From Terriglobia bacterium (GTDB taxonomy: Bacteria > Acidobacteriota > Terriglobia > Terriglobales > Acidobacteriaceae), in assembly GCA_020073465.1 (NCBI GenBank), contig JAIQFC010000010.1, forward strand, positions 62,001 through 126,000: a DNA stretch of 64,000 nt. The letters are read 5' to 3'. Below, in pieces: positions 9,049 to 18,607 of this stretch. A program made the position numbers and the translations under genes. Every line of letters begins with the position of its first letter. The first letter of the stretch is position 1. The notes under the pieces were generated by a model. The model did not search any database. It was given only the letters and a program-made list of their open reading frames with translations, and was not told where the DNA came from.

Positions 9049-9129
9049 AAACCGCGGTCGAAGCGTGGGCGGATTGCACAGAATACCCTTCACATGTACA
9101 GTTTTCGGCATGTTCGCTTAGGAGCGTGT

Positions 9130-9774
9130 ATGAAAGGAATCGTTGGAGTGCCTTTTCTCGTGGTGTTGGGGGCGACAATTTCATGCGGCGGGCAGGCAGC
9201 GGTCTTGAATCGGACGACGGCGGAGGCGATTATCCGAAAAAACATGAAGGCCGAAGAAATAACGGTGCGGATGCCGAGCGTCATCATGTCTTCAGAACAA
9301 TTCAGCCAAGAACAAAAGGGGTCCATAGCTCAGCAAATGAGGCTCTATACAACACTCATCTACAATGACTGGGTAAAAGAGGAATCGTGCCACCTGAATC
9401 CGATGATCGGAAAGGGATTTGATCCAACGCTTCATTGCTATGCCCCCACGAATGCTGACGCACGCCTTTTGGATCAAGAGCGTGGAACATTTAATGAACA
9501 TGCCCTTGAATTGATTGTCTTTCGAAAAACGCTGAGCAAGATCATTGGCATCCGGCAACAGGGGAACGATGCGTTCGTAAAGGTCGAAATAATAGCGGAG
9601 CCGAGCGAGAGCTATAAGAAAGTTAAGATGGTCATTCGAGACATGGCAAAAGGCTGTGATTGCGGATTTTGGCCCGACGCCCAGCCTCCCAATGAAACCT
9701 GGGGGTTTCATTTCGTAAAGTGGGACGACGGTTGGCGTCTTGAGGGAAGGGCGGATGATGCCGTGCTTCACTAG
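9130..9774 (+). CDS. Secreted protein or lipoprotein of unknown function
   Basis: 214 residues from ATG 9130, which has AGGAG 5 bases upstream. An earlier ATG at 9094 lacks a site. The N-terminus [20 protein letters not shown] is a signal sequence, with a Cys that could be a weak lipobox (TISC). The mature part is mixed alpha/beta with cysteines in EESCHL, TLHCYA and GCDCGFW, and a C-terminal [14 protein letters not shown] that resembles an NTF2/DUF-type ending. Base composition is lower in GC than its neighbours. No family was recognised. Confidence 0.75.
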   Translation: MKGIVGVPFLVVLGATISCGGQAAVLNRTTAEAIIRKNMKAEEITVRMPSVIMSSEQFSQEQKGSIAQQMRLYTTLIYNDWVKEESCHLNPMIGKGFDPTLHCYAPTNADARLLDQERGTFNEHALELIVFRKTLSKIIGIRQQGNDAFVKVEIIAEPSESYKKVKMVIRDMAKGCDCGFWPDAQPPNETWGFHFVKWDDGWRLEGRADDAVLH

Positions 9775-10835
9775 GCTGATGAGATAGCCGTATCGGTCGT
9801 AGTTGGACGTATACAGGTTTCGGCGCCTGGCATCGCTTCTCTCACTCCAACCCCCGGCACGGTCCTTCCCACCACCGCCGCGATCTGCCGCACCTGCGCC
9901 ATCAGCAGATCAAACTGATCGGGGAAGAGTGACTGCGGGCCATCGGACAGCGCTTGATCCGGCTGGTGATGCACTTCCACCATTAATCCATCCGCTCCAA
10001 CGGCCACGGCGGCACGCGACAGCGGCGTCACCTTGTTGCGTTTACCGGTCCCGTGGCTGGGATCGACCAGAATTGGCAGATGACTTAACCGCTGCACCGC
10101 GGGCACCACGCTCAGGTCGAGCGTGTTGCGGGTGTGGTCAGCGAAGGTACGCACGCCGCGCTCGCACAGGGCCACGTTGTAATTGCCCTCGCTCATGATA
10201 TATTCCGCCGCCATCAGGAACTCTTCCAGAGTCGCCGACATGCCCCGCTTTAACAGAACGGGCTTCTTAGCCCTTCCTGCGCGCTTCAGCAAAGAAAAAT
10301 TCTGCATGTTCCGGGCGCCGATCTGGATCACGTCAGCATATTCTTCGACCAGGTCGAGCGATTCGTGGTCGATAGCTTCGGTGATGATCTTCATCCCGAA
10401 CTGGTCGCGGATCTCCGCCATGATGCGCAAGCCTTCCTCGCCCAGCCCCTGAAACGAATAAGGAGAAGTGCGCGGCTTGTAAGCGCCTCCGCGAAAGAAC
10501 TGCGCCCCGGCGCGGCACACGCGCTCGGCCACCGCGAATGCCTGCTCGCGGCTTTCAATGGCGCATGGCCCCGCGACAATCGCCAGTCCTTGTCCGCCGA
10601 TCGTCGCATCGGTTCCCGCAAAGCGGATCACTGTGTTTTCCGGCTTGATATCGCGGCTGACCAGTTTGTAGGGCTTCGATACCTGGATGACTTCCTGCAC
10701 GCCCGGCATTTCTTCCAGCGTGCCCTGTTCGACTTCGCCCTTGTTGCCGGTGATTCCGATGGCGGTTCGCGTCGCCCCCGGCATGGAATGCGCCCGGTAG
10801 CCTAGTTTCTCGATTTTTTGGCAAACGGCGCGCAC
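9771..10835 (-). CDS. 3-deoxy-7-phosphoheptulonate (DAHP) synthase, type I-beta with N-terminal ACT-like domain
   Basis: First enzyme of the shikimate pathway, condensing PEP and erythrose-4-phosphate. Core motifs are intact: [27 protein letters not shown] and DPSHGTGKR. An N-terminal ferredoxin/ACT-like regulatory domain precedes the barrel, as in Thermotoga. The 5' end is odd: the open frame begins with GTG 10835 directly after an in-frame TAG (10836-10838), and the usual first strand of about 10-14 residues is missing. No ribosome site is seen, and a perfect hairpin lies 5 bases upstream. It could be a truncated but working gene or a recent nonsense change. Confidence 0.9.
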   Translation of the reverse strand: MRAVCQKIEKLGYRAHSMPGATRTAIGITGNKGEVEQGTLEEMPGVQEVIQVSKPYKLVSRDIKPENTVIRFAGTDATIGGQGLAIVAGPCAIESREQAFAVAERVCRAGAQFFRGGAYKPRTSPYSFQGLGEEGLRIMAEIRDQFGMKIITEAIDHESLDLVEEYADVIQIGARNMQNFSLLKRAGRAKKPVLLKRGMSATLEEFLMAAEYIMSEGNYNVALCERGVRTFADHTRNTLDLSVVPAVQRLSHLPILVDPSHGTGKRNKVTPLSRAAVAVGADGLMVEVHHQPDQALSDGPQSLFPDQFDLLMAQVRQIAAVVGRTVPGVGVREAMPGAETCIRPTTTDTAISSA

Positions 10836-10839
10836 CTAT

Positions 10840-10858
10840 TGCAGCAAGGGTTGCTGCA
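10840..10858. promoter_or_regulatory. Perfect 8-bp hairpin at the DAHP synthase start
   Basis: TGCAGCAA and TTGCTGCA flank a GGG loop. The hairpin sits just upstream of the GTG of the minus-strand DAHP synthase gene and within the divergent spacer to the dehydrogenase. It could be an operator or a translational control element; no regulator is known. Confidence 0.4.
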
Positions 10859-10919
10859 TCCCTTTGGCCGCGTTCGCATCCATATGAAGCGATCTCCTAA
10901 TTCCGCCGGAGTGTCCCCC

Positions 10920-11906
10920 ATGAAAGCAGCAGTCGTACCCTCGGTAAATGGCAAGTGGGAAGTAAAAGAGTGGCAAACCCCCAAGGCCGGCCCCAATCAG
11001 GTGGTCATCAAGATTCATGCCAGCGGCCTTTGCTACACCGACGTGCACATCACCCACGGCATCATTCCTACGCAGTTTCCCCGCGTGCTGGGACACGAAC
11101 CCGTGGGCGAGATCGTGGAAGTCGGCCCCGGAGTCACCTCACGCAAGGTCGGCGACCGCGTCGGCGTGGGCTGGGTGCAAAAGGGCTGTGGACGCTGCGA
11201 GTGGTGCCTGCGCGGCAAGAAAGAATTGTGCCCAAACGCGACTTCCACGGGTATTGGAACGCAAGGCAGCCACGCCGAGTACATGCTGGCTTATGCTGAC
11301 GCGACAATGCTGATCCCGGACGCCCTCAGCTACGAGCAGGCAGCACCCATCTTCTGCGCCGGCTACACCGTGTGGAGCGGGCTGCGCCTGGCCGACCCCA
11401 AACCCCACGAGCGCGTTGCGGTTGTAGGCATCGGCGGACTGGGCCATCTGGCACTGCAATATTCGAAAGCGTCCGGCTTTGACACCATCGCTGTGACCCA
11501 GTCCAAAGATAAGGAAAAGATGATTCGTGAACTCGGCGCCGACGAAGTTGTGGAGAATGGCGAGAAGTTGATGGCCGCAGGGGGCGCTGACGTGTTGCTG
11601 GCGACTTCCAACTCCTGGGCGTCCACGGCAGAAGCCGCGAAGGGCATGCGCCCCGACGGCCGCATCATTCTCATGGGCGTAGGCCACGAGCCCTTGAACT
11701 ACAATCCGGAACTGATGTTCAAGCGAGTCCGCCTGATCGGTTCCTCGCAGAATGGACCCGAGTACCTCTTCGAGGCGCTGGACTTCGCGGCCAAAGGGAA
11801 GGTCAGAGTGGTTGCCGAAACCTACAAGCTCGACGATATCGGCAAAGCCTACGACAGGGTCGCCGAAGGCAAAGTCCGCTTCCGTGCAGTCATTACGATG
11901 AACTAG
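10920..11906 (+). CDS. Zinc-dependent alcohol dehydrogenase, MDR superfamily
   Basis: 328 residues. NAD(P)-dependent oxidation of an alcohol is expected. Catalytic zinc ligands are seen in GLCYTDVH (Cys), GHEPVGE (His-Glu) and IFCAGYT (Cys). The structural zinc lobe is CGRCEWCLRGKKELC, and the cofactor fold carries GIGGLGH. This matches class AdhP/AdhA enzymes. ATG 10920 has GGAG 8 bases upstream. The substrate is not predictable; the gene is monocistronic, divergent from DAHP synthase and followed by a GC-rich repeat. Confidence 0.93.
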   Translation: MKAAVVPSVNGKWEVKEWQTPKAGPNQVVIKIHASGLCYTDVHITHGIIPTQFPRVLGHEPVGEIVEVGPGVTSRKVGDRVGVGWVQKGCGRCEWCLRGKKELCPNATSTGIGTQGSHAEYMLAYADATMLIPDALSYEQAAPIFCAGYTVWSGLRLADPKPHERVAVVGIGGLGHLALQYSKASGFDTIAVTQSKDKEKMIRELGADEVVENGEKLMAAGGADVLLATSNSWASTAEAAKGMRPDGRIILMGVGHEPLNYNPELMFKRVRLIGSSQNGPEYLFEALDFAAKGKVRVVAETYKLDDIGKAYDRVAEGKVRFRAVITMN

Positions 11907-11920
11907 TCTGACGGTTGAAA

Positions 11921-12018
11921 GTGTGGCGCGGGCGCCCTCGCCCGCGTGTCTGTGCTACCAAATCCATGTGCCCGATCGGGCGTATTCGCCATCCGCGGGC
12001 GGGGCGCCCGCGCCACAC
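11921..12018. repeat. GC-rich inverted repeat GTGTGGCGCGGGCG type
   Basis: Arms at 11921-11946 and 11994-12018 are reverse complements with a single-base length difference; each arm is a palindrome around GGGCGCCC. The pair fills most of the spacer between the dehydrogenase and leuS. A lone arm recurs at 43673. Confidence 0.85.
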
Positions 12019-12067
12019 AACCCTCCCGTTGTAGAATCAAAGGTTTAACGTTCGCCTCATCGCCATC

Positions 12068-14638
12068 ATGCCGCCGCAAGACAAGTCGGACACTACTACC
12101 GTGACTCGCAATGCCGAGAACCGACCGGACGACCGCTACGACGCCCAGCGCGTCGAGCCCAAATGGTTCGACCGCTGGCAGCAGGATGCCTCGCTCTACG
12201 CCGCCGAGCGCGACTCGACAAAGAAGAAGTACTACGTACTCGAGATGCTCCCTTATCCCTCGGGCGTGCTGCACATGGGGCACGTGCGCAACTACGCCAT
12301 CGGCGACGCCCTCGCCCGCTACATGTGGATGAACGGATACAACGTGCTTCACCCCATGGGATGGGATTCGTTTGGCTTGCCCGCGGAAAACGCCGCCATC
12401 TCCGCGAACACTCCACCGCGCGAGTGGACGCTCGGCAACATCGCCAACATGAAGGCGCAGATGAAGCGCCTCGGTTTTGCCTACGACTGGTCACGCGAAG
12501 TCACAACCTGCTTCCCCGAGTACTACCGCTGGAACCAGTGGTTTTTCCTGAAGCTCTACGAGCAGGGGCTGGCCTACCGCAAGAACAGCAAGGTCAACTG
12601 GTGCCCAAAGTGCGCCACCGTGCTGGCGAACGAACAAGTTGTGAACGGCTGCTGCTGGCGCCACGAGGACACACTGGTTGAGCAGCGCGAGCTTGAGCAG
12701 TGGTTCCTCCGTATTACGAAGTATGCCGATGAGTTGCTACGCGATATCGAGAAGCTCGGCCACTGGCCCGAAAAAGTGCGCGTCATGCAGCGCAACTGGA
12801 TTGGCCGCAGCGAAGGCACGCTGGTCGATTTCAAACTCGACGGCAACGCTGGACCCGCGGGGGCGACGATCAGCGTCTTCACCACGCGCGTCGACACGAT
12901 CTTCGGCGCGACCTCGGTGCTGCTCGCTCCGGAACATCCGCTGGTTGCCGATTGCACTCGCTACAACCAGCCGCTGGGCGCGGCGGTGCAACAGTTGATC
13001 ACCGAGCAACGCAAGGCCAGAGAGGCCGGAGACATCGGGGAAATCGAAAAGCACGGCGTCAACACCGGCCGCTACGCGATCAATCCCTACAACGGCGAGA
13101 AGGTTCCCATCTGGGTGGCCAACTACATCCTCATGGACTACGGCACCGGCGCCATCATGAGCGTGCCGGCGCACGACGACCGCGATTACGAGTTTGCCAA
13201 GAAGTACAAACTCGAGATCCGTCTGGTGATCGTCCCCGTTGCTGACGATCCTGAGGAGACCGTCACCGAGCCGCCTCTTCCGTTCACCACGCTCAAAGGC
13301 TCGCTCATCAACTCCGGACGCTTCAGCGGCCTGATGTGCGAAGAGGCGATCCAGAAAATGGCCGCTGAAGCGGAGAAGAACGGATTCGGCAAAGCTACGG
13401 TTACTTACCGCCTGAAAGATTGGGGCATCTCGCGGCAGCGCTACTGGGGCACGCCCATCCCCATGCTCTATTGCGAGAAGGACGGCATCGTCCCCGTGCC
13501 AGAAAAAGATTTGCCCGTGATCTTGCCTGAGAACGTCTCGATCACGCTGGCGGGTGGCTCTCCGCTCGGCAAAGTGCCGGAGTTCGTCAACGCCACGTGT
13601 CCGAAGTGTGGAGGCCCAGCGCGCCGCGAGACCGACACCATGGACACGTTCGTCGACTCGTCCTGGTACTTCTATCGTTACACCGACGCTCGAAACGACC
13701 ATGCGCCCTTCGATCCGAAGACGGCGCAATACTGGTTTCCGATCGATCAGTACATCGGCGGTGTCGAGCACGCCATTCTGCATTTGATCTACTCGCGCTT
13801 TTGGACGAAGTTCATGCGCGATATGGGAATGATCAAGAATGACGAGCCCGTCGAGCGCTTGTTCACGCAGGGCATGGTGATCAAAGACGGGGCCAAGATG
13901 TCGAAGAGCCTGGGCAACGTAGTCTCCCCCGACGAAATGATCGCGCGTTACGGCGCCGATGCCGCGCGCCTCTACAGCCTGTTCGCCGCTCCGCCGGACC
14001 GCGACCTCGACTGGCAGGACTCGGGCATCGAAGGCATTCAAAGATTCCTGGGCCGCGTGTACCGCTTCGTCGTGCGCAACGCGAAGCCGGAACATCCTGA
14101 CTGGCGCAAGCCTGTTCCTCCCCAGTTGCCGCCGCCCGTACGTGCCATCCAGCGCAAGCTGCACCAGACCATCAAGCGGGTCAGCGACGACTTCCAGGGA
14201 CGCTGGCACTTCAATACCTGCATCTCCGCGGTCATGGAGTTGGTGAACGTGTTGTATGGAGCCGAGGAGGCCATCGCTCAGAGCGCAGTCCCCGTGCCGC
14301 TCTTGGCCGATGTGCAGCGTAACCTTGTGCTCCTGCTCGCCCCTTTCTCCCCTTATCTCGCGCACGAGCTTTGGGAGATGCTCGGCGAAAAGGGAAGCAT
14401 CCTCAAGGCTTCCTGGCCAAAGTATGACCCTGCACTGGCGAAAGAAGAAGAGATCGAGATCCCTGTGCAGGTCAACGGCAAACTGCGCGGCCGCATCGTT
14501 GTGCCCGCCGATTCGACCGAGGACTTCGTTCTTGACCGTGCTCTAGCCGATGAAAAAGTGGCCGCCGCCATTGCCGGTAAACAGATTGTGAAGAACATAT
14601 ATGTTGCCGGCAAACTGGTGAACATCGTGGTGAAGTAA
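12068..14638 (+). CDS. leuS: Leucyl-tRNA synthetase
   Basis: Class I synthetase charging tRNA-Leu; 856 residues, the usual bacterial size. The HIGH motif is HMGH (69-72), a cysteine-rich zinc knuckle CPKCATVL follows, the CP1 editing domain is present (with [10 protein letters not shown]), a second CPKCGGPA motif precedes the [13 protein letters not shown] signature, and KMSKS is intact near residue 610 ([10 protein letters not shown]). The C-terminal ubiquitin-like tail ends in [11 protein letters not shown]. It is not in an obvious operon. Long open frames on the opposite strand are shadows. Confidence 0.98.
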   Translation: MPPQDKSDTTTVTRNAENRPDDRYDAQRVEPKWFDRWQQDASLYAAERDSTKKKYYVLEMLPYPSGVLHMGHVRNYAIGDALARYMWMNGYNVLHPMGWDSFGLPAENAAISANTPPREWTLGNIANMKAQMKRLGFAYDWSREVTTCFPEYYRWNQWFFLKLYEQGLAYRKNSKVNWCPKCATVLANEQVVNGCCWRHEDTLVEQRELEQWFLRITKYADELLRDIEKLGHWPEKVRVMQRNWIGRSEGTLVDFKLDGNAGPAGATISVFTTRVDTIFGATSVLLAPEHPLVADCTRYNQPLGAAVQQLITEQRKAREAGDIGEIEKHGVNTGRYAINPYNGEKVPIWVANYILMDYGTGAIMSVPAHDDRDYEFAKKYKLEIRLVIVPVADDPEETVTEPPLPFTTLKGSLINSGRFSGLMCEEAIQKMAAEAEKNGFGKATVTYRLKDWGISRQRYWGTPIPMLYCEKDGIVPVPEKDLPVILPENVSITLAGGSPLGKVPEFVNATCPKCGGPARRETDTMDTFVDSSWYFYRYTDARNDHAPFDPKTAQYWFPIDQYIGGVEHAILHLIYSRFWTKFMRDMGMIKNDEPVERLFTQGMVIKDGAKMSKSLGNVVSPDEMIARYGADAARLYSLFAAPPDRDLDWQDSGIEGIQRFLGRVYRFVVRNAKPEHPDWRKPVPPQLPPPVRAIQRKLHQTIKRVSDDFQGRWHFNTCISAVMELVNVLYGAEEAIAQSAVPVPLLADVQRNLVLLLAPFSPYLAHELWEMLGEKGSILKASWPKYDPALAKEEEIEIPVQVNGKLRGRIVVPADSTEDFVLDRALADEKVAAAIAGKQIVKNIYVAGKLVNIVVK

Positions 14639-14663
14639 GACAGGTTCACGTCCACTCCTGAAC

Positions 14664-14749
14664 TGTCATCCTGAGCCGCGTTCTTTGCGGCGAAGGACCC
14701 ATGCAGCTGGCTCGGAGTACATAGGTCCTTCGCTTTGCTCAGGATGACA
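14664..14749. repeat. GTCATCCTGAGC-family hairpin element, full length
   Basis: The outer arms TGTCATCCTGAGC and GCTCAGGATGACA are perfect complements, as are the inner arms GCGAAGGACC and GGTCCTTCGC. Together they form a long interrupted hairpin in the spacer after leuS. This is the best-preserved copy of the family in the window. Confidence 0.88.
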
Positions 14750-14824
14750 CAGCTGAGAGATGCCAGGGGCAGCCGATTCTCCTCCGAAGATAAAGTGTCC
14801 CAGCTTGCGTTATCCTGACCACAC

Positions 14825-15919
14825 ATGTCCCGTATCTCACCCACCGCTGAAGGCTTCCGCGCGGCCTTCCACCGTCCGTCGCTGACCCTCGCCGAAATCA
14901 CCTGGCGCTGGGCCGTGGGCGCGACTGCATCGGCTCTCTGCCTCTTTGGAGTGATCGAGTACCTACGTACGCTGCCGGTGAACAACACGGAATTGCTGTT
15001 CCTTCGGACCCGGCAGCCAGTCCTCGTCGGACAAGCTATCGCCCACATTCTTCGCGGCAGCCTCGATCGTGTCGTGCTCGCCGCCATGCTGGGCGCGATC
15101 GCGCTGGCATGCCTCTGGATGATCGCCGCCTCCCTCGGGAGGATTGCCACCGTTCGCGCGTTGCTGGACTATTTCGCTGCCCGTAGAGACGTTGCTGGCA
15201 ACGTCTCTCTCGCCGTTGTCCCAGCCGATGCAAGCAAAGATCATGCGAACGGCATCTCTGCTAAAACATCGGTCGATACTTCCCGCCCGTTCTCGTCGCT
15301 GCTCGGGATCAACTTCTTGCGGGCCGCCCTGGTGCTGGCTGCAATCTTCGGCCTCGAGGGTGCCTCGATCCTGGCCAGCTTCGCCTCGCCGGCTTCGAAC
15401 CCCCAACCTGGCTTGGCATTCTTCCTGTTCCTGCCGGTCGCTGGATTGGTCTGCGTTTTCTGGTGCGTCTTAAACTGGTTTCTATCGCTGGCGGCGGTAT
15501 TCGTCGTCCGTAATGGCGAGGACACGCTGGGAGCGCTTTCCGCGGCTGCCACGTTATGCCGTCAGCGCACCGGACCGATCTTCGCCGTGAGTACCTGGAA
15601 CGCGCTGGCGCACTTTACAGCTTTCATCGGCGCCACCATCGTGGTCTCGCTTCCCCTGAGCCTGATGGCAGCCTTGCCCGGGCGAGTCGTGCTCGCCTGC
15701 ATTCTCTTCGTGACCCTGATGTATTTCGTGCTCGTGGACTGGCTCTACACCGCGCGCCTCGCAGGATATGTCTGCATCCTCGAATTGCCGGAGGCGTTGC
15801 TGGCGCCGCCCCCGCTTCCACCCGTCCCGCCCAGAGGAGAGATCGCTCCCGTCCAGGCCACCATTGATCGCGAAGAGCCGATTCTGAGCGATGTTCCGAA
15901 CCTAGCCGTAGAGACGTAG
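14825..15919 (+). CDS. Multi-pass membrane protein of unknown function
   Basis: 364 residues. Hydrophobic helices occur near 30-50, 78-102, 160-190, 200-235, 258-285 and 290-320, with a hydrophilic loop near 115-155 and a Pro-rich cytoplasmic tail (PPPLPPVPPRG). No family was recognised. The loop contains RRDVAGNVSL, encoded by a 26-base palindromic repeat (15183-15208) that also occurs right after the stop codon. The repeat seems to have inserted in frame. It precedes guaA, but the repeat-filled gap argues against an operon. Confidence 0.8.
   Translation: MSRISPTAEGFRAAFHRPSLTLAEITWRWAVGATASALCLFGVIEYLRTLPVNNTELLFLRTRQPVLVGQAIAHILRGSLDRVVLAAMLGAIALACLWMIAASLGRIATVRALLDYFAARRDVAGNVSLAVVPADASKDHANGISAKTSVDTSRPFSSLLGINFLRAALVLAAIFGLEGASILASFASPASNPQPGLAFFLFLPVAGLVCVFWCVLNWFLSLAAVFVVRNGEDTLGALSAAATLCRQRTGPIFAVSTWNALAHFTAFIGATIVVSLPLSLMAALPGRVVLACILFVTLMYFVLVDWLYTARLAGYVCILELPEALLAPPPLPPVPPRGEIAPVQATIDREEPILSDVPNLAVET
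15183..15208. repeat. GTAGAGACGT palindrome inside a coding sequence
   Basis: A 26-base palindrome beginning GTAGAGACGTTGC and ending GCAACGTCTCT. It lies within the membrane-protein gene in a hydrophilic loop and adds codons without breaking the frame. Confidence 0.8.
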
Positions 15920-16037
15920 CTTGCTACGTCTCTCCTTGCAACGTTTCGAACGGTGGTGAGAGAGCCGTTGCAGGCGACGTCTTTAAAGACGCCAGTGGGA
16001 CCGGCCACTGGGCACTGACCACTAGCCACTAGCGACT
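15908..16037. repeat. GTAGAGACGT palindrome plus CACTGGCCACT words
   Basis: A second 26-base palindrome (15908-15933, GTAGAGACGTAGC...) follows the stop codon directly. After it come GACGTCTTTAAAGACGCC (about 15976-15993) and a run of CCACTGGGCACTGACCACTA words (16003-16037), related to the repeats at 5647 and 26284. Nothing else is seen in this spacer. Confidence 0.75.
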
Positions 16038-16078
16038 GTCTCCTTTACACTTTCTCCCCGAATCTGAGACACTCATCC

Positions 16079-17641
16079 GTGGAAACCCAATCCATCGTCA
16101 TCCTCGACTTCGGCGCGCAGTATTCGCAGCTGATCGCGCGCCGCATCCGCGAACAGAATGTCTTTTCCGTCGTGCTGCCCTGCACGGCCAAGCTCGACGA
16201 GCTTAAGAGCTACGCGCCCCTCGGGATCGTGCTCTCCGGCGCGCCGTGGTCGGTCTATGACAAAGACGCGCCGCCTGCCGACCCTCGCCTATTCGAACTG
16301 GGACTGCCCGTGCTCGGCATCTGTTACGGACTGCAGTTCATGGTGCACACCCTCGGCGGCAAGGTCCGTCCGGCGGACAAGCGCGAGTACGGCCATGCGG
16401 AAATCGACATCATCGCCGAGTCGGTTTTGTTCAAAGGCCTCGCGAGGCGGCAGCCCGTCTGGATGTCGCACGGCGACGAAGCCCTCGAGCTTCCTCCCGG
16501 CTTTGAACTGACGGCGAAGACCGCGAATGCCGTGGCTGGCATTCAGAACGTCGCCAAGAAGTGGTACGCGGTGCAATTCCATCCTGAGGTGCACCACACG
16601 CGGCAAGGCACGGAGATTCTGAAGAATTTCATCTTCAACATCTGCGGCGCCAAGGCGACATGGACTCCGCAGCACTTCATCGACTCGACGGTTGAGCAGG
16701 TGAAAGAGCAGGTTGGCAAAGGACGTGCTATCTGCGCACTTTCCGGCGGCGTGGATTCCTCCGTTGCGGCCGCCCTGGTCGATCGTGCCCTGCGTAACGG
16801 CAACGGGAAGTCGCGCCTGACCTGCGTCTTCGTCAACAACGGCGTGCTGCGCAAGAATGAGTTTGAGAAAGTGCAGAAGACGCTGCGCGACAAACTCGGC
16901 CTGCACCTCGACGCGGTCGACGCCACCGACAGCTTTCTCGGCAAGCTCAAAGGGGTCACCGACCCCGAGAAAAAGCGCAAGATCATCGGCAACGAGTTCA
17001 TCAAGATCTTCGAGCGGGAAGCCCGCCGCATCGAGAAGCAAGAGGGCAAGGTCAAGTGGCTGGTGCAGGGCACGCTCTATCCCGACGTGATCGAGTCGCG
17101 TTCGGTGCGTGGACCGTCGCAGGTCATCAAGTCGCATCACAATGTCGGCGGCCTGCCGGCAAAGATGAAACTCAAGCTGATCGAGCCGCTGAAAGACCTG
17201 TTTAAGGACGAAGTCCGTAAGATAGGCCGTGACCTCGGCCTGCCCGAAGAGATCCTGCAGCGCCAGCCTTTCCCTGGTCCCGGCTTGGCGGTGCGCGTGC
17301 TGGGCGAAATCACACCCCAACGCCTGGCGCTGGTGCGCGAGTGCGACGACATCGTGGTCACCGAGATAAAGAACGCCGGCCTCTATACCAAGATATGGCA
17401 GGCTTTCGCCGTGCTGCTCCCGGTGATGTCAGTCGGTGTAATGGGGGACATGCGCACCTACGCCTACACCTGCGCGATCCGGGCAGTAAGCTCCGAAGAC
17501 GGTATGACCGCCGACTGGGTCCCGCTCCCCTACGAGGTTCTGAAGAGAATTTCGAATCGAATCGTGAACGAAGTAAAAGGGGTGAACCGTGTGGTGTACG
17601 ACGTAACGTCGAAGCCGCCGGGGACGATTGAGTGGGAGTGA
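16079..17641 (+). CDS. guaA: GMP synthase (glutamine-hydrolysing)
   Basis: Converts XMP to GMP using glutamine and ATP. 520 residues. The class I amidotransferase domain has the nucleophile Cys82 in GICYGLQFM and the FHPEVHHT His/Glu pair. The ATP pyrophosphatase loop is LSGGVDSSVAA (about 221-231), and the C-terminal dimerisation domain ends in KPPGTIEWE as is usual. The start is GTG 16079, two residues before the conserved SIVILDFG; the ribosome site is weak. Confidence 0.98.
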   Translation: METQSIVILDFGAQYSQLIARRIREQNVFSVVLPCTAKLDELKSYAPLGIVLSGAPWSVYDKDAPPADPRLFELGLPVLGICYGLQFMVHTLGGKVRPADKREYGHAEIDIIAESVLFKGLARRQPVWMSHGDEALELPPGFELTAKTANAVAGIQNVAKKWYAVQFHPEVHHTRQGTEILKNFIFNICGAKATWTPQHFIDSTVEQVKEQVGKGRAICALSGGVDSSVAAALVDRALRNGNGKSRLTCVFVNNGVLRKNEFEKVQKTLRDKLGLHLDAVDATDSFLGKLKGVTDPEKKRKIIGNEFIKIFEREARRIEKQEGKVKWLVQGTLYPDVIESRSVRGPSQVIKSHHNVGGLPAKMKLKLIEPLKDLFKDEVRKIGRDLGLPEEILQRQPFPGPGLAVRVLGEITPQRLALVRECDDIVVTEIKNAGLYTKIWQAFAVLLPVMSVGVMGDMRTYAYTCAIRAVSSEDGMTADWVPLPYEVLKRISNRIVNEVKGVNRVVYDVTSKPPGTIEWE

Positions 17642-17653
17642 AAAGCCCGGCGC

Positions 17654-18049
17654 CTACGGATGCACAATCTGCAGCCCCAGCACCTTCTCGAAGGTATCGA
17701 AGTCACGGTCACGGTGCAGAAGCTTGTGGCCGGACAGCAAACAGAAAGTGGCGATCCAACAGTCGATTGTCTTACGGACGGTGAAGCCGCGCTGGCGCAA
17801 GGTACGGTAGTTTTGAGCTGCCGCGATGGCCAGGTCAGAGCCACCGGTTGCGAACACTCTAAATTTCATCAGGTCATCGCGGACCCTCTTGAAGGCGACC
17901 TCGTAGCGGATGCCCTGCAATACTTCGCAAAGAATCACGTCCGTCAGGCCTAACCGTTCGCGCCCAAGCGCTTGATCCAGCCACACGGTTTCCGGGTTCA
18001 CTACGCCGCCGAGGTAATCGATCCACACGGTAGTGTCGATGATGACCAT
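17654..18049 (-). CDS. vapC: VapC-type PIN-domain toxin ribonuclease
   Basis: 131 residues. PIN domain with the acidic quartet placed as expected: Asp5 (IIDTTVWID), Glu42 (CEVLQG), Asp96 (TIDCWIA) and Asp114/116 (HRDRDFD). VapC toxins cleave tRNA or rRNA when freed from VapB. ATG 18049 has AGAAGG upstream. Its start follows the antitoxin stop by 7 bases, so the two are co-translated. It is convergent with guaA. Confidence 0.92.
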   Translation of the reverse strand: MVIIDTTVWIDYLGGVVNPETVWLDQALGRERLGLTDVILCEVLQGIRYEVAFKRVRDDLMKFRVFATGGSDLAIAAAQNYRTLRQRGFTVRKTIDCWIATFCLLSGHKLLHRDRDFDTFEKVLGLQIVHP

Positions 18050-18056
18050 GCGCCTT

Positions 18057-18260
18057 CTACTCTTGAACCCGGCTGCGGCGTGACTCGTTGAGATTGCCTT
18101 CCCAATGTACCTTGCCCCGGAGCCGCCGGATCGCAGCTTGCGCGTGCGTCTCAACTAGCAACCGCAGGCCTGCTTCCACGGTCGCTTTCTTGGTTCGGGT
18201 ACCGCTGTGCCGCATCGCCTGACGCATCAAGCGGTCGTCAATGTCAATATTGGTTCTCAT
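18057..18260 (-). CDS. vapB: VapB-type antitoxin
   Basis: 67 residues from ATG 18260. The N-terminus MRTNIDIDDRLMRQAM is a ribbon-helix-helix DNA-binding motif of the VapB/DUF2191 type, and the C-terminal half is the toxin-neutralising tail. It precedes vapC by 7 bases. Two direct copies of TATGTGTA upstream are the likely autoregulatory operator. An earlier start at 18284 would run into the operator and is less likely. Confidence 0.88.
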   Translation of the reverse strand: MRTNIDIDDRLMRQAMRHSGTRTKKATVEAGLRLLVETHAQAAIRRLRGKVHWEGNLNESRRSRVQE

Positions 18261-18266
18261 GCCTGC

Positions 18267-18295
18267 TATGTGTACATATCTCACACTTATGTGTA
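18267..18295 (-). promoter_or_regulatory. Candidate vapBC operator, direct repeats 21 bp apart
   Basis: TATGTGTA occurs at 18267-18274 and 18288-18295, two helical turns apart, just upstream of vapB. The region is AT-rich compared with its surroundings. The spacing would put two RHH dimers on the same DNA face. The rest of the spacer to 18607 shows nothing else. Confidence 0.5.
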
Positions 18296-18607
18296 TCGGT
18301 CAAGAAGCCTGACAGAAATGGGAAGGGTGAGGATTTCTACACGAGCACTCGCTCCGAATCTGAATGACAGTACACCTCGAGTCCTCCCTATGGTTCCCTG
18401 ACTTGCATCGTGCAGGGTCCAAGACTGGAGGTCGTACCCTTCCGTCCAGACTCTGACATTACACCCCAACCCGTAAGTTACTTCCGTTTGCGATTGCCCC
18501 GAAGTTTTCTTGTTTCGCCTCCCGATTCGTCCTACAACCGAAAACACGACGAGTTGCTTCTGAGCAATGCCACCTTGTCGCCGATTGGAAGTTGGGACGG
18601 TGCTGCC

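Noticed and set aside
12737..14365. 542-codon open frame antisense to leuS
   Set aside because: It lies wholly inside leuS on the other strand; high GC at third positions opens such frames. Composition is Arg/Val/His-rich without any recognisable domain.
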